DNA from: Porogramme epimiltina
Lineage: Eukaryota; Basidiomycota; Agaricomycetes; Polyporales; Polyporaceae
NCBI GenBank assembly: GCA_900155495.1
Contig: FTLJ01000369.1
Span: 1-51,637 of the forward strand
Direction: 5' to 3'
DNA length: 51,637 nucleotides
In this document: positions 9,204-21,871 of the stretch, one piece after another
Position numbering within the stretch: the first letter of the stretch is position 1
Layout: each line of letters opens with the position of its first letter
Made by a program: the position numbers and the translations under genes
Notes under the pieces: generated by a model
Told to the model about the DNA's origin: nothing
The model's input: only the letters and a program-made list of their open reading frames with translations
The model's database searches: none

Positions 9204-10461
9204 GAACTGGAGTTTTCTGAACGGCCAGGGTGGCTATGGTACACTTATCCCACTGAGCACAGCAACAAGGCTGCTGGACTCGGAAAACTTGCGTCACTTC
9301 TCGCTCACCCTCTACAATACTGCGGATTCCGACTCAACAATTATAGAAGACCTCTACCCTATGCTAACGAAGCTTCACAGTTTCAAGTTTCGCCCTTTTT
9401 CGTGCAATCATTCGTCGTCCCTCATATCTCCTATTGACGATGGGTCCCTCATATGGCGTCTCCCTCATATCCGATCACTGGATATCGATGTCGGGTTCAC
9501 CGTAACCCGCCACATACTGGTTTCGCTATCTGAGCTCCCTCTACAGTCCCTCACATTCACCGAGTTCTCCACATCCATAATGGCCCTATCTTCGCGACTT
9601 CACTTTCCAGCCCTTCGAAACCTCTCTCTCACTGCAGCGGCATCTGATATCGCGGAGTTGATGAAGTTCATTTCCTTCCACAACACCACAACCATCTTTC
9701 TCAGCATCAACATTTTGGACGATAGAAGCCCGATGCCGGTGCACCGGACTACCTTCCGCTCCATCTACTCCGCGTTTCCAGCCTCCTTACGTCGTATCCA
9801 TATCAACTTAACATCTAGCAAGGCGATACGGACGGACGCAGTCTGGCTGGGACCAAATGCGATCAACTTCGACGACTTCGTTCGGTCCCTCCAATCTCTC
9901 CGCGATCTCCGGGAGCTCATACTCCATACCGAACTTGTAAACCACACTGTCGGGTTCCTAGAGCTGCTCAACGGCAACCTAAGGTCCCTCGTACCATCGT
10001 GGCCAAAACTCGAGCTCTTCGAATACACCATTGTTTCCAATGATTACCCATACTTACCACTGCCACGCGACCGCCCAACCCTCGATACGATCTTCGCATT
10101 CGCCCGCGCCCATCCCCACCTCATCTTCCTCCACATTCCGTACATGGACACGGACCTTCTATGCGAGCCGGATATTTCGCCGCAGACCCTCGAGGGACAC
10201 GGGTTGCTGTGGTTCAAGGTCGGCAAGCCCGTGTACGGCCCCACCCAAGGCGCCTCGCTCGAGCCTATCGCACAAGCCATAGACCGCGCGTTTCCTCAGG
10301 TGTACAAGGAGCTACGACGCAGCCACCACTTAGCTCAATTTCCCTTACAGTGGTGGTTATTGGAGGAGGAGTTGTTCGCGTTACACGCCGAAGAGGAGGC
10401 GAAGGGAGAGGGTAGTGGCCGTGAGGAAAGGGATGAACAATGCGGGTCGACAGAAGAATGA
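9204..10461 (+). pseudogene. F-box/LRR-like family gene, 3' part only (copy A), broken by retrotransposon insertion
   Basis: From the A-tail onward the frame reads NWSFLNGQGGYG, LSTATRLLDSENLRHFSL and so on to TGA at 10459-10461. It follows exon 2 of the intact relatives at 12414-13781 (LDWRFDQEYYRMPLSTMTKL). Shared blocks include LIWRLPHIRSLD, LSELPLQSLT, RLHFPAL, SIYSAFPASLRRIHI, TLDTIFAFARAHPHL and RAFPQVYKELRR. The N-terminal F-box exon and the first third of exon 2 are missing; they would lie beyond the other end of the retrotransposon, to the left of the window. This copy is the most diverged of the five. Confidence 0.85.
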
Positions 10462-10929
10462 TGGTTGTGTCGAATAGCACGCGGGGTAGAGATGAGAAAT
10501 GGAAGACTAGATTATAGAAAAACACTAGTACGATAAGGGGACATGCGCAAGGGTGTCTAGTTCTAAGGCCAAGTCCGCCAATCGATTACAGTAAAAATCA
10601 GTAGATTAAATGCTATAACAAGAGCTTATTGAAGACGCACAGCACCAGGGTAAGGATGATGAGCGCCGCCTACGAAGACGCGTCCGCGAACTCGCCCAAG
10701 GGAGGTTCCGCCGTGTTGTCGCGCACGCCGCTCCCACCCATGAACTTTCCATCCATCACGACGGGGTGCTCTCACACTTACCCTGACCGAGGGTATGAGC
10801 GTAATCCAGGGGAGAGAGAAGGAAGAGAGGAGGGCATACGTGTTACGCGGGCCGAGGTTGCAGTCGACAGTAGGAGAGGCGAACACCAGAGCTCTCACGA
10901 TAGTGAGTGGGAGGAGAAGATGACTGAGG
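10462..10929. other. Intergenic stretch, no gene seen
   Basis: Downstream of the broken copy A. Short frames occur on both strands, but none has recognisable domains or matches to neighbouring genes. Confidence 0.5.
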
Positions 10930-11734
10930 GAATGGTGATGGACGAGAGCCTGCCGTCGAGGAGCAAGTCGAAGTTGATAGTCGTCGAAGTTGCAGTGTGG
11001 GTCGCAACGCGCGGTGCCGAGAGGGTCGGCGATGCTTGACGCGGGGCTGAAGAGGTAGGATGAGTTGCTGGAAGCGATAGTACGTACTACGCGGGGGTGC
11101 CTCGGAGGTGGAGGAAGGGGCCGCCTCGACCGAGTAGGCTACAGGACAAGGTTCTTCGCAGCATCCGCAGTCGTCTCCCTCCTTTAGAGCCACCGTTCCT
11201 CTCCACCGACCGTACCCACTTCCACTCGCCCCAAAATCTCACACAGAACCGCCGCTTAGAGAGGTAGGAGTATGCAGCTAGCACGGGGCAACTTGAAGGC
11301 TAGGGTAAGTTGAACTTGATCTAGACGCATGTCGGGGAAGGGGTTCTTGGGTGGGCGTTGGAGGTTTGAGCGGGAGCGTAAAACAGATCAGAGGAGGGGG
11401 TCCCAAAAGTACATTAGACCATTAACATTGTCTGGTTAGCCCTGCTGCGCATCAGCATACGAAATGGGGCTCACAGTCTGAGTGTCTGCAAAGACACTTC
11501 ATTGTTTGTAAACCCCCCCCCCGTCTCGGAGGGTACAGGATTCACCAAGGCTGAAATCCAGGTGCCCACCTTCTCCTCTTGCTAAGTGACTGACGCATAT
11601 TTGTGTACATGCGCGGAAATATGGTTACTGAGCCTAGAGCCAGATTGTCAATATGCAGCAGCAGCACGATCAATGATCATGGCGGGTGAATGAAGGAGTA
11701 GATGGGCGCTAAATGGGCCACGTTGGCTCGCTAT

Positions 11735-11745
11735 CACCATATAAA
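11735..11745 (+). promoter_or_regulatory. TATA-like element upstream of F-box gene B
   Basis: ATATAAACAG sits in a block that is conserved upstream of the duplicated F-box copies. It lies about 270 bp before the ATG, so its role in start-site choice is uncertain. Confidence 0.3.
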
Positions 11746-12009
11746 CAGTATTTATGCCTTTGTTAGGTCCTCCATCAACTTAAAGCTTCTTCAAAGTAGG
11801 TTTGCGGTTCCATCGCTTCTTCGGATCTGTCGCGCATACCTACCTTGATTGTGCTGGGGTGAGTATGTCATCGCTTCACAATGTGATTTGTGCGTCGAGC
11901 TGACTGCTAAGTTGGCAGAAGGCTGTATCAGTAGACATCACTCACATACACATCTGGTCACCCCCGAACAGTGTCGACGAGTCGCGATTAGAACTCGGAC
12001 TCTGGAGTC

Positions 12010-13781
12010 ATGAATATACCCCGAACAAGCGCAACGGATCGAGCGTGGGCCTCCTACGACATAGCAGCAGAAATTCTTGAGACCCTATACCCCGGTCCGC
12101 CTGGCCCCCTCCACGCCCCTTCAATATACCCCTACAACCACTGGGCATGGGTGGATCATAGACGTCGGAATAGGGATGCCTTGGCAAAGATGGCCCGCGT
12201 ATGTCGGGCTCTGTCAGGTGTTGCTTTGGACGTGCTGTGGAGGTATATCGACAACATCTTCCACCTCGTTGATGTGGTCCCGTCGTGTTATACGGCGATC
12301 GAGTCAGTCTGGAACGCCCCACGCGTTTACGAAGAGATCGTAAGTTCTTCCATTGTGGTGTGTGGGTAGATGCGACAGCCACTCATTATTAATAACACCC
12401 CGATGTCTTCTAGAAGTTTACTCGGGACCCCGACGAGCGAGAGTTGCTTTCTCTTCAGACCTACGCTGCCAGGATACGAGAGCTGAAGCCCAAACGCAGT
12501 GGTTTCCAATATGTCTGCTTTGTAGCGCTGTTACGTTGGCTACCTACTGACGTCCCTATCTTGCCACAACTGCGCCGACTGGACTGGCGTTTTGACCAAG
12601 AATATTACAGAATGCCCCTGAGCACAATGACAAAACTGTTGGATTTTGGAAATTTGCGTCACCTCTCCCTCTTCATCGATGACTCTAAGCATCGCTACCC
12701 AGAAAACATGCTAAACGACATCTACCTTATTTCAACAAAACTTCAAAGTCTTAGTTTGCACGCCGACGACTATCCGTTGGGGGCACCTTCTAGAGCATGT
12801 CTTGTTGACGACAACTGCCTTATATGGCGCATTCCTAACCTCAAATCGTTGAAGCTCGACGTCAGGTTCACCTTAACCCGCCCCATACTGGTTTTGCTGT
12901 CCGAGCTCCCCCTCCAATCTCTCACACTCAGCAGTTTCTCTACATCCATATCTACTCACTCTCCGCGACTTCACTTTCCAGCCCTCCTGAACCTCTCTCT
13001 AGCCACAAGGGTATCTCGTGTCGTTGACATTATGCAGTCCATCTCCTTCCCAAATGCAACTGCTATCTGTCTCAGCCTCGATGATGAAGGCCCGATACCA
13101 GAGCATCACACAGCTTTCCACACCATCTACTCCGCATTTCCAGCCTCCTTGCGTCGTCTCCACATCGAAGTCACATTTGGTATGATGGAGCTGAATGATG
13201 CAGCAGCGTGGCTGGGGCCGGGTGCGCTCAACTTCGACACCTTCGTGTGGCCGCTCCAGTCTCTCCGCGATCTCCGAGAGCTTAAGCTCAACGTCTGGCT
13301 CGGGGAGCACATCGATGGATTCCTGGAGCTGCGCAACAGTGATCTCCGGTCACTCATACTACCGGCGTGGCCCAGGTTGTCGTTTTTCGAGTATACCATC
13401 CAGCTCATGAGCTTACCAATGCCGCCACTAGAGCGCGACGATCCGACCTTGGACACGGTATTCGCGTTCGCGCGTGCCCATCCCCACCTCCTCCACCTTT
13501 CCCTCACGCGCATACGGATGGATCCCCTCCCAGACTACCCGCCGCCGCTGGAGGACGCTGCACGACCGCTTGAGGGACATGGGCTGATGTGGCTGAAGCT
13601 CGGGGAGTCCGCGAATGCACCCAGCGACCTCAAGCCTATTGCACGGGTCATAGATCGCGCGTTTCCTCGAGTGTCTAAGGAACTTCGACGCGCCCACGCT
13701 CTGTACAAGCGCCTGAAGTGGAGTTTCCTTGAGAGGGAGCTGTGTGCACTACATAGAGAACGGTTTGAGGATGCAGCATAG
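12010..13781 (+). CDS. F-box/LRR-like family protein (copy B)
   Basis: Two exons, 12010-12339 and 12414-13781, give 565 residues; the intron has GTAAGT and TTCTAG borders. The N-terminal exon holds an F-box-like motif (about residues 55-80: ALAKMARVCRALSGVALDVL then WRYID), the part that in this family binds Skp1 of an SCF ubiquitin ligase. The rest is a long region of degenerate leucine-rich repeats (for example LLDFGNLRHLSLFIDD, LPLQSLTLSSFSTS, LRDLRELKLNV, HPHLLHLSLTRI) that would choose a substrate. It ends with a conserved block RVIDRAFPRVSKELRRAH. The start Met is shared with copies C and D. Mushroom genomes often carry large F-box-like families; the substrate is unknown. Confidence 0.85.
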
Positions 13782-13926
13782 TGTACGCTTAGTGTACGTT
13801 GAAGACAAACTACGGGAACGTTTTGATGTGTACGTATTTGGGGAGAAGGATCAATGCAGACTTGCGAATGTCGCACGCGAAGCCTTGAATCATACCGACT
13901 TCTCCCGGGTCGCTATAATGCCATGA

Positions 13927-14315
13927 GCAGGTGCACTTCGAGGCAAGCGGCCTGTCTCCGCTGGACAGACGAATGATGTCGCTCATTGCGTGGGCGATGA
14001 TCCTCCTATTCTCCGACGTTGTGGGTCGAGTAAAGTGCCAAGGGGCGTCTGGTTGCTTTTCATGGGTTTTCTTCCTTTCGGATTCGATATAGAGGTGTAT
14101 ATGGCGTGGTGTTAGCGTTCTTGGCTTCACAACACCAGATAAGTCTCATGGAGTTTATTGGGAGAGCAGGGTAGATAGATGGAGTGCCCGTCCAAGCGTC
14201 GGACAGATATAAACACGACATGTCACAAGCACATAGAGACCGTATCAAAACAAACAATTAAAGCAGAGCAAACATGGATAGGTCTCGATCAAGAACACCC
14301 GCCCCCGCGCCAACA
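13927..14315. other. Short intergenic stretch between F-box B and SWR1 3' ends
   Basis: Convergent 3' flanks of gene B (plus) and SWR1 (minus). No gene or structured element was recognised. Confidence 0.5.
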
Positions 14316-17300
14316 TCAGACACTCCAATCCACAAAGAACTCGGAGTCGAAGTTCACAAAGTCGAGCATGTAGTCATCGATCGTGCGGCCTTCTTCCTCA
14401 TCGTCTTCGCCGGCCCCCGCCTCGTCTGCCACGGGCTCAACATCGCCATCCGTGGCACCAGCCCCGACATCTGTTGGATCCGCGGGGTTGTCGGGTTTGC
14501 CGTCTGGTGCTTCCGCGTTCTCCGCCGGCCGGATTGTCGCTGGCAGCCCTGCTCCCGCTGCACCGGTCCCCACGGCTCCGCCACCCTCCGTCCTGCCGCC
14601 AAAGTCCTGCGCATCCTCGTCCTCGAGCTGCATCTCCTCTCGGGCCGCCACGCGCGCCGCCCGCGCGTCCTCGTCGTCCTCGTATTCGCCGAGCGCGTTG
14701 ACTAGCGCGCCCGAATGCGTCTCCTCCAGAAGGGTGCTCCAGTCGAACGCGCCGCGCTGGATGACGAGGTCGTCAAGGGAGCGCTTCTGGTTCGCCTTGC
14801 GTAGGAGCGCCTCCTCGACCGTGTGTTGGGAGACGAAGCGGTAGATGTGGACGTCACGGATCTGCCCGATGCGGTGCGCCCTGTACGAGGGTGAACGATC
14901 GCAGTACGGCAAGACGTAGAAGGGCACAAGGGGAGGGCGGAGGAAATACGAAGTATGAAAAAGTCAGTCAATAGAGTACAAGACGTGAGTAGGGATGCCG
15001 TACCTATCTTCACATTGTCGATCCATCTGCGGGTTGAAGTCGGAGTCGTAGAAGATGACCGTGTCCGCACCCGTCAAACTATCAATGGGAGCGGGGTTAA
15101 CGATCAGCAGGAGGTACAGGACGAGACAGGGACGACGTACTTGATCCCGACTCCCCCGGACCGCGAGGACGAGATGAAGCAGAAGACTCGTGGGTCGGCA
15201 TTGAACCGCTCGGTGATGTACTGCCGGTCTTCGATCTTTGTGGCGCCGTCGAGGCGGAGGTAGAGGTACCCGTGGAAGTTAAGAAATGTCTCCAGTATAT
15301 CAAGAATCCGCGTCATCTGGGTAAAGATGAGCACCCTGTGCCCGCCTGCCTTCCGGTCGCGCAGGAGCGTCGCGAGCATCTGCAGCTTGCCACAGTCGTA
15401 CTGTAGGAGCGACGGGTCGGGGAAGGCAATCTGGAGCTTGACACTGGAGCGATGAAGGGGGGCGTCGAGCTCGGAGTCGTGGGAGAGATAGTCCTGATTC
15501 AGGCCCGGTAGCGCGATCGTGGGTAGGTCGCGGGCGACTGCGAACGGAGTCGCAAATGCGAAACGGTCGACGTAAGGGGCCATCTCCGCCGCTCTGGTGG
15601 CGTAGGACTTGATCGCGAAGCGTGCCTTGTCTGCAATAGCAAGATACTGGGGCGACGGCCGCGCGGAAGCTTCCTCCGGAATGAGGGGGTTGTAGAACTT
15701 TCGCACAAGGGCAAGAGTTTCGGCGCTGTACGCTGGTGTTCTGCTGCAGCGAACACGGTTGATGTAACCAATCTGTGCCCAACGCGCTATGGCCGCAGCT
15801 CGCTGCTGATACTCCCTGAACTTCTTGTATCCACTGATGGTCCGAGTATCTCGCGGCGGTGGCTCTCCGGGGACCTCGGAGATCATGGGCAAGTATCCCG
15901 TCCCGTCGAGCCTTCTCGTCTCCCGAGCCGCGAATTCGGATGTCCCGAGGTGGTCTACAAACTTGAGCCCAAGGAAGTCCAGGTCAAGGCGATCCTCGTC
16001 GGGCTCCGCTAGCAGCCTCCGTCGGACGAGGAGCTCCTTGATCTCGAAGTCTGCGACTGCCGAGCGTGGCATCGCAAACGACGTGACAATGGGCCGAACC
16101 TCGAACAGGTCCGGGTGGTTGACAACTTTCCGCAGCTGCATGAGGATGTTTGCGATCTTCTGGTACACTCCGGACTGCAGGTCGTGGCGAGTATCGGCGC
16201 GCGACATGAACTCGTCGTAGAGGAAGCGCTGGCGCTTCGAGAGCGGGCACATGACGATGTGCTCGTACTTCTGGGGCAGCTCCTTCTCCACATCCCGCTT
16301 CAGGCGTCGGAGAAGATACGGCCTGAGCACCTGATGGAGCTTAGACACCCGTGCCTGTGTCTCATCGTCGATAGCGCCAAGCTCAATCGCCCGCTCCAGG
16401 GGGTCTGAATGATAAGGGTCAGCGCAACTCTGATGAGAAGCATACGGCGACGTACTCGCAAACCAGTCTGCAAACTCCTTCAGGTTCGCAAAGTCTGTCC
16501 CCGACATCAGGAACTGCAGCAGCGCCCACAGCTCCGTGAGATTGTTCTGTAGCGGTGTGCCGGTGAGCAGCAGGCGGCGGAAGGACCGGAACATCAGCAG
16601 CGTGTTCCACCGCTGCGACTTGAAGTTCTTGATCATGTGCGCCTCGTCCAGGATCATGTAGTACCACCGCTTGCGCTTGAACACGTGCGCGTCCCGGCTC
16701 GCAAGCGTGTACGACGTGATGCAGACGTTGAAGTGGTACTTGTTGTTCCAGCCCTGCCGCAGCTCCTTGCGCTGCTTCGTGTTCCCGTGGTAGCTCAGCA
16801 CGTTGAACCCCGGCAGGAACTTCTTGAACTCCATCTCCCAGTTCAGCAGCACGCTCGTCGGCACGATGATCAGGTGCGGCCCCCAGATCCCGCGGTCGCA
16901 CGCCAGGTGGGCGAGCAGGGCGATGGTCTGAATGGTCTTCCTGCACAGCTGGTCAGCGTCACTCGACGAGGATAAACAGATTCCGCCCACCCTAAGCCCA
17001 TCTCGTCGGCCAGAATGCCGTTCAGATTCCGTGAATGTATGCTGGCGAGCCACTCTAGACCTCCCTGCTGGTACGGACGCAAAGTACCGCGCAAGAGCAT
17101 CGGCGCCTTGACTTTTGCCTCGGGGTCCCACTCGACAGGCGCGACTGCATATGGACGCAGGTAGTAGGGGATGCCGTCATGTTCCTCGTCCTCGTCCTCC
17201 GGCGGCTCGTCCTCTGCGATCGGCGCTAATTCAAGAGGCGTCTCCGGCTCGCCCGCTTCAGACGGTGCTGTCTGCACCTCAGGGATGGAGACTTCAGACA

Positions 17301-19880
17301 CGAGCGCAGGCCGGGGAGCGGCATCTTGAGGAAGAGCAGCCTCCTTGAATGGCGGTGTCCATATGGAGCGCGGCGACCGAGTGAGGATTGTGCCCAGATC
17401 GTCTGCAGGGATCTCGTTGAGGGACTTTTCTTGGAACATCTGCGTATCGAGCTCGGGGTTGAGAATGTTGGGAAGGCCATCACCGTCGACATCCATGAAC
17501 ATAGGGGACACCGGTGTATCCGGCAACATAGAAGACGCAGGAGACCTCTCTGCGTAGAAGGGCGTGGATGGTGCTTTCTCAGTGATTCTAGGGGTGCCGA
17601 CAACGCTCGTCGATGCTTCGCTTTGCTCTGTGCGTGACGGTGGCGAGAGCTGGCGATCTTCACCGTCGGCAGAGGTAACGTCCATGGTTGTGTCGACGCT
17701 TGCGCTCCTCGGCGACCGACCCGCCTGAGAGGCGCTGTCCATCGGTATCTCCATGTCGGGCACGAGCATAGCTATGCCTTCATCCTCTGCCGTCGAGTCC
17801 GACTCCTCGCCAGAATCTGACCTCTGCTCGTCGCCATCGTCGGTTGCGCGGGTCGTGTCTTCCTCGTCGGATACGCTGGGCGTGCGGTCGCGTCCGTGCG
17901 AAGAGACACTCCGCGACCGACTACGTGACTCTCTGACGAGGTCGTGCCGCTGCACCTCCAAGATCTGTCCAGACTGGTCGAGGATAGCATCTAGATGCTC
18001 CTGGCCCCTCCGCCGCTCCTCCGCCTCCCACTCCAACCGCTCTTGCTCGCGCACGTGCTGTGGAAAAACGAGGTTAGCCCGTGCGCGACCGCGCCACACA
18101 ATGTCGTACTCACGTAGACGGCCTTCCGCCACTGATTCAAGACCATGTTCAGCGTCGAGCGCGCAACGCCCTTCATCCGCGCCTCCTCGACCTTGTTCTC
18201 CATCTGCCAGTGCTTCTCCACCTTCCCCGCCACGTTCCTCGCCATCTCGCGTCCGTCCACGAACTTCGGCCCGGGCCGCTCGACCTCGCTCACGATCGCC
18301 GCCCATGCGTCCTGTGCCGGCGCGCCACGAAACTCGTACGACGAGCGCTCCACCATGCGGCCCTCGCGCCGCAGCGCGTCTACCTGACGCCACAACGCGA
18401 GCTCCTTCGCAAGGTCCGCGTCGATCTCCTCCGCGCCGGCCTCGAAGTGACCACGGAAGGTGAACGACGCGAGGAGCGCGTCGACGGAGCCGCCGAACTG
18501 CTTCGGCGGCGGCTTCTGCAGCGGGTGCGAGAGCATCTCGGGGGGCTTGCGGACGATGAGCCGGACGCGCGGTATTGGGTGTTTCACCGGCGGAATCGGG
18601 GGTGCTACGCCGTTCTGGGAGGGCGGCTGGCCGTTCAGCTTGCGTGACAACAGCGCGGTCGCTGGGGGGACCTCTTTGGGGCTGTCGCGCGCAGCAGCCG
18701 AGGCCACTCGGCGAGAGTGGCGCGGCGATGGAGCGTCCTGGGCGAGCGGGTCTAACGTGATGCGCCGTTTCTTGCGCGGAGGGGGCGGAGCGAGCCCATT
18801 GGGTGAGGGTGGTCTGTCCTGGACGTCTGGCTCGTCCATAACATCCGCACTCCTCGACAGCTTCTTCGACAAAGAGGGGAGAGGGGGGGCTTCTACGACG
18901 CGGGCCTTCCCTTTGCCTTTTCTCGACGACGCTTGAGGGAATGCCATGGACGCCGACTCGACGAGAGGTGTGGAGGGTACTTCGACAGCGATGTTTTTCT
19001 CCTTGCCCCTCCTCGCGGTCGGCTGCGCGGGAGAGATAGAGAAAGGCACTGAAACGGCCTGTTTCCCTTTCATCTTTGTCTCCAATTTAATATCCCAGAA
19101 CGCGGTGCCAGGGCTCTCTTCTGCCTGACGAGCGTGCTTCGGCTGCGGCGTGGCGGGGGGCGCAGACGCAGTGGTTTTCAGTCCTTGAAGGCGTTGAGTG
19201 TGTGCACGGCGGGTGTTGCGGCGGGAAGGTCCAGCAGAGGTATGGTCTACGAGATCGTATTGTGCTTGATACTGCGCGATACAGCGTGAAGGTATATACT
19301 ATATCGTTCTGCGACTGACTTACCCTCTGGAAGACGTCCGAGCGATCTTCCTTTGCTGTCTACATGCCAAACAAATGAGGGACTCGTTCGAGCGAGCACG
19401 TTAGGGCCTGTTCGGTAAACATTTACCGGTGACCACCACCGGTAGCCAAATCTCAAGTGCGATTGCGCAAAGTTACCATCTATTAGCAACATATACCAGT
19501 GGTGGGTACCGGGGGGAGTTTACCGAACAGGCCATTAGGTCGGGGATGAACGTACCTTCGGATCGTATGAGAGCATGGACACGAACTTTTCCAGGTGGAA
19601 TGCTTCGCGAATCTACACAGTACAAGAGTGTCGTGTAAAGACAGATGGCGCATGAAGACGAATAGCACATAAAGACATATGTATGAACACGCACCATTGA
19701 GTCGTGGGTGTCGAATATCCTATCCAACTCCGTTTGACGCTCCTGAACCCACGTTCCCCTGACCGTATCCAAGTCTTCTACGGCCCTCGCACCTGCAGAC
19801 GTGCTGGCCTCGGCCGAGGGCCCATCCCCACGACTTGAAGAGGCCCCGGGGACGCGAAGAGACCTGCGCCGAGCACTCAT
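14316..19880 (-). CDS. SWR1: SWR1-type chromatin remodelling ATPase
   Basis: This is the catalytic subunit of the SWR1 complex, which exchanges H2A-H2B for H2A.Z-H2B dimers in nucleosomes. Nine exons on the minus strand (19695-19880, 19556-19612, 19324-19359, 18114-19271, 16991-18057, 16456-16940, 15141-16404, 15004-15078, 14316-14880) join in frame to 1630 residues. The N-terminal exons encode [31 protein letters not shown] and [19 protein letters not shown]. An HSA-type region follows ([20 protein letters not shown], then [15 protein letters not shown]). The ATPase has [12 protein letters not shown], Walker A DEMGLGKT split by an intron, DEAH (about residue 930) and [10 protein letters not shown]. 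The long insertion typical of INO80/SWR1 is present, then [26 protein letters not shown] and AHRIGQ. An acidic tail ends the protein. All splice phases agree. The start is the ATG of [12 protein letters not shown]. Confidence 0.93.
19404..19534. mobile_element. MITE (Tourist/Harbinger-like) in an SWR1 intron
   Basis: A 131-bp element with inverted ends GGCCTGTTCGGTAAAC / GTTTACCGAACAGGCC, flanked by TTA(G) at 19401-19404 and 19535-19538. TIRs beginning GGCCTGTT with a TTA duplication are typical of PIF/Harbinger MITEs. It lies wholly inside the third exon gap of SWR1 (intron 19360-19555) and leaves both splice sites intact. Confidence 0.8.
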
Positions 19881-21008
19881 GGTGCACGGACACGCGTGGG
19901 ACCGGGGTTCGCGGCTGATCTCAGCAGATATCGCACCGTTCGGCGCGTACGTTGGACTGGGCGACTCAGCGCGAGTAGCAGAGACGGATATGAGGAGAGT
20001 GGGAGGGGAAAGCGGGAGGGGATGGTGGCGGGTCGAGCGCGAGCATGCTGGGCACCGTCGTCTGAATGCGAGCAGTGTGTTTGGTTCGAACAAACAACGA
20101 ATCGTGAGGGGGTGCTCCGACTTCCCTTTTTGGAAGGCGTAGTTCACGATGTCTGTGGCCGGCGCTTGCTTATGTTCTCTTCCAAACCGCCACGTTGGTA
20201 GGTATGCGTGTGTGGAAACCGGTGCTAAGCATGACACATATCTCATTCATCTCATGGTACTTCAGGATATGCTTACCTCACATCTGACTACTCGACATCA
20301 TTATCCGGCTGCGCACTGCCCACATTTGCTTCCTCAGAAGACCGGGATCGTCCGGTTGTCTTACAGCGGGCTGGACTGCACTACGGGTACAGAGCGCAAA
20401 TACTGGAAGCAGTGCGAGCAGGTATTCTGAGAAGTCTGTTGTGCTAGTCATCTCCATCACCAGCCTGAGCAAAATTGCAATCCCCCAAATTCCAATGTGG
20501 TCCACTGCCATGGGTAGGGCTGTCTAGGGTTTTCATATGTCTCCCTTTTGTAAGCGTGATTTCGCCTAATTCCTTGAAGCTATACAGAACCTTCAGTCAA
20601 GACTTTATCCCTTGCAAAAGGATCTGATAGAGTAACTCTCGGGGATGTATATCGGGTATTGCGGATTACCATATTTAGTCCGTATTGTTTGGCATTATTT
20701 GCTTCCCACGTCGTCATCCCTGCATATTACGAGACAAGGCTGGATGCTCGCTTCCCTCGAACCACTAACTGCATAACCCGTTGCTTGGACTGAGCTGCGA
20801 GTCAGAAGGTTATCGATCGTACCTGTTCTGGCTGAAGCTGTCATATTTGCGGGTCCGACCGGGGTCGTGGCCGCAGTCACAGCTGATCACATAGTCAGAT
20901 GAAATTTAAAACTGAGTACAATACAGCGCCGACATATTAGGTTCCACAACTTCCTTCTGGTCTCCCATCCAACCCCGGTACTCTCATCTCAAACCCACAC
21001 ACACTCTC
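19881..21008. other. Divergent intergenic region SWR1 / macro-like gene
   Basis: About 1.1 kb between two divergent start codons. No convincing ORF, RNA gene or repeat was seen. It presumably holds both promoters. Confidence 0.5.
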
Positions 21009-21871
21009 ATGATGCCGGTCAAGTTCATCCTTTTTGACTTCAACTCAGCCATAGTCAAACAATGGGAGGAGGCTTTTCAGGCCCACGTTCCGCCCGAGTG
21101 CGCCGAGCATGTCACTATCAAGCACTGCACTTTAGACGAACTTGAAGCCCCTCTCGACTGCCTTGTCTCCCCAGCAAACTCATTTGGACGCCTCGACGGC
21201 AGGTGAGCACATAATCTGCCTGACTACCGTCCTCTTCTATATCAATAACGCACGACGTCGTCAGTTACGACCAGGTCCTCTCCGACGCCCTCGCACCAAC
21301 AACTGACCCCAACGCCCTCACGCGCGCAGCACAGGCGGAGCTTTACTCCAAGTGGAGAGGATTCGCACCCCCGGGGACGTGCACGCTCGTCCCGCTCGCA
21401 GGCACGCCCTGCGCGGACAACGCGCTGGGGTGCCGCGTGCTCGCGCTCTGCCCGACTATGCGCATCCCGGGCTCGGTGACGTGGCACCGCGAGATCGTGT
21501 ACAACTGCGTGTGGGCGCTGCTCGCCGCCGTCGACGTGCACAACGCCCGCATCGCGGCCGGGGAGTCGGAGGGCGACCGCCCCATTGGCACGATCGGGAC
21601 CGTCGCGATGACGGGGCTCGCGACGGGCGTCGGGCACGTCTCGGCGGAGATGTGTGCGATGCAGACCGCGCTGGCTTTCGCGCACTTCCACGATGCGACG
21701 CGTACAAATCCAGAGAAGTGGTCGAAGCTGGAGTGGAAGGACATCTTGGAGAAGCCGTTGAATGTGAATTTGATCGCACATGGTATGATGATGGTCTATT
21801 TCCCTACACTGATGGAATTACAGGATCCCCCTGCGTCCAAGGGAGGTGTGAAGTATCGCTGGTACATGTGA
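21009..21871 (+). CDS. Macro-domain-like protein
   Basis: Two exons (21009-21202 and 21265-21871; GTGAGC donor, CGTCAG acceptor) encode 266 residues. Macro domains bind or hydrolyse ADP-ribose derivatives. Visible hallmarks are an initial beta strand (KFILFDFN), the substrate-loop motif CLVSPANSFGRLDG joined across the intron to SYDQVLSDAL, a long helix region, and GTIGTVAMTGLATGVGHVS, the glycine-rich second loop that in macro domains contacts the phosphates. The C terminus is a helix (MCAMQTALAFAHFH) and a short tail. The catalytic state is unknown. A possible 41-nt intron near 21785 would change only the last residues. Confidence 0.7.

Larger units (their letters stand above)
10930..13900 (+). 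repeat. Left arm of inverted segmental duplication carrying F-box gene copy B
   Basis: The whole stretch, including about 1.1 kb of upstream noncoding DNA, is similar to the reverse complement of about 24210-27180. Examples are the GAGCCTGCC / GAAGTTGATAGTCGTC region at 10943-10985, the block around 11700-11830 (GGGCGC-AAATGGGCCACGTTGG to AAAGCTTCTTCAAAGTAGG), and the 3' flank at 13780-13860. The noncoding parts have diverged more than the exons. Confidence 0.8.
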
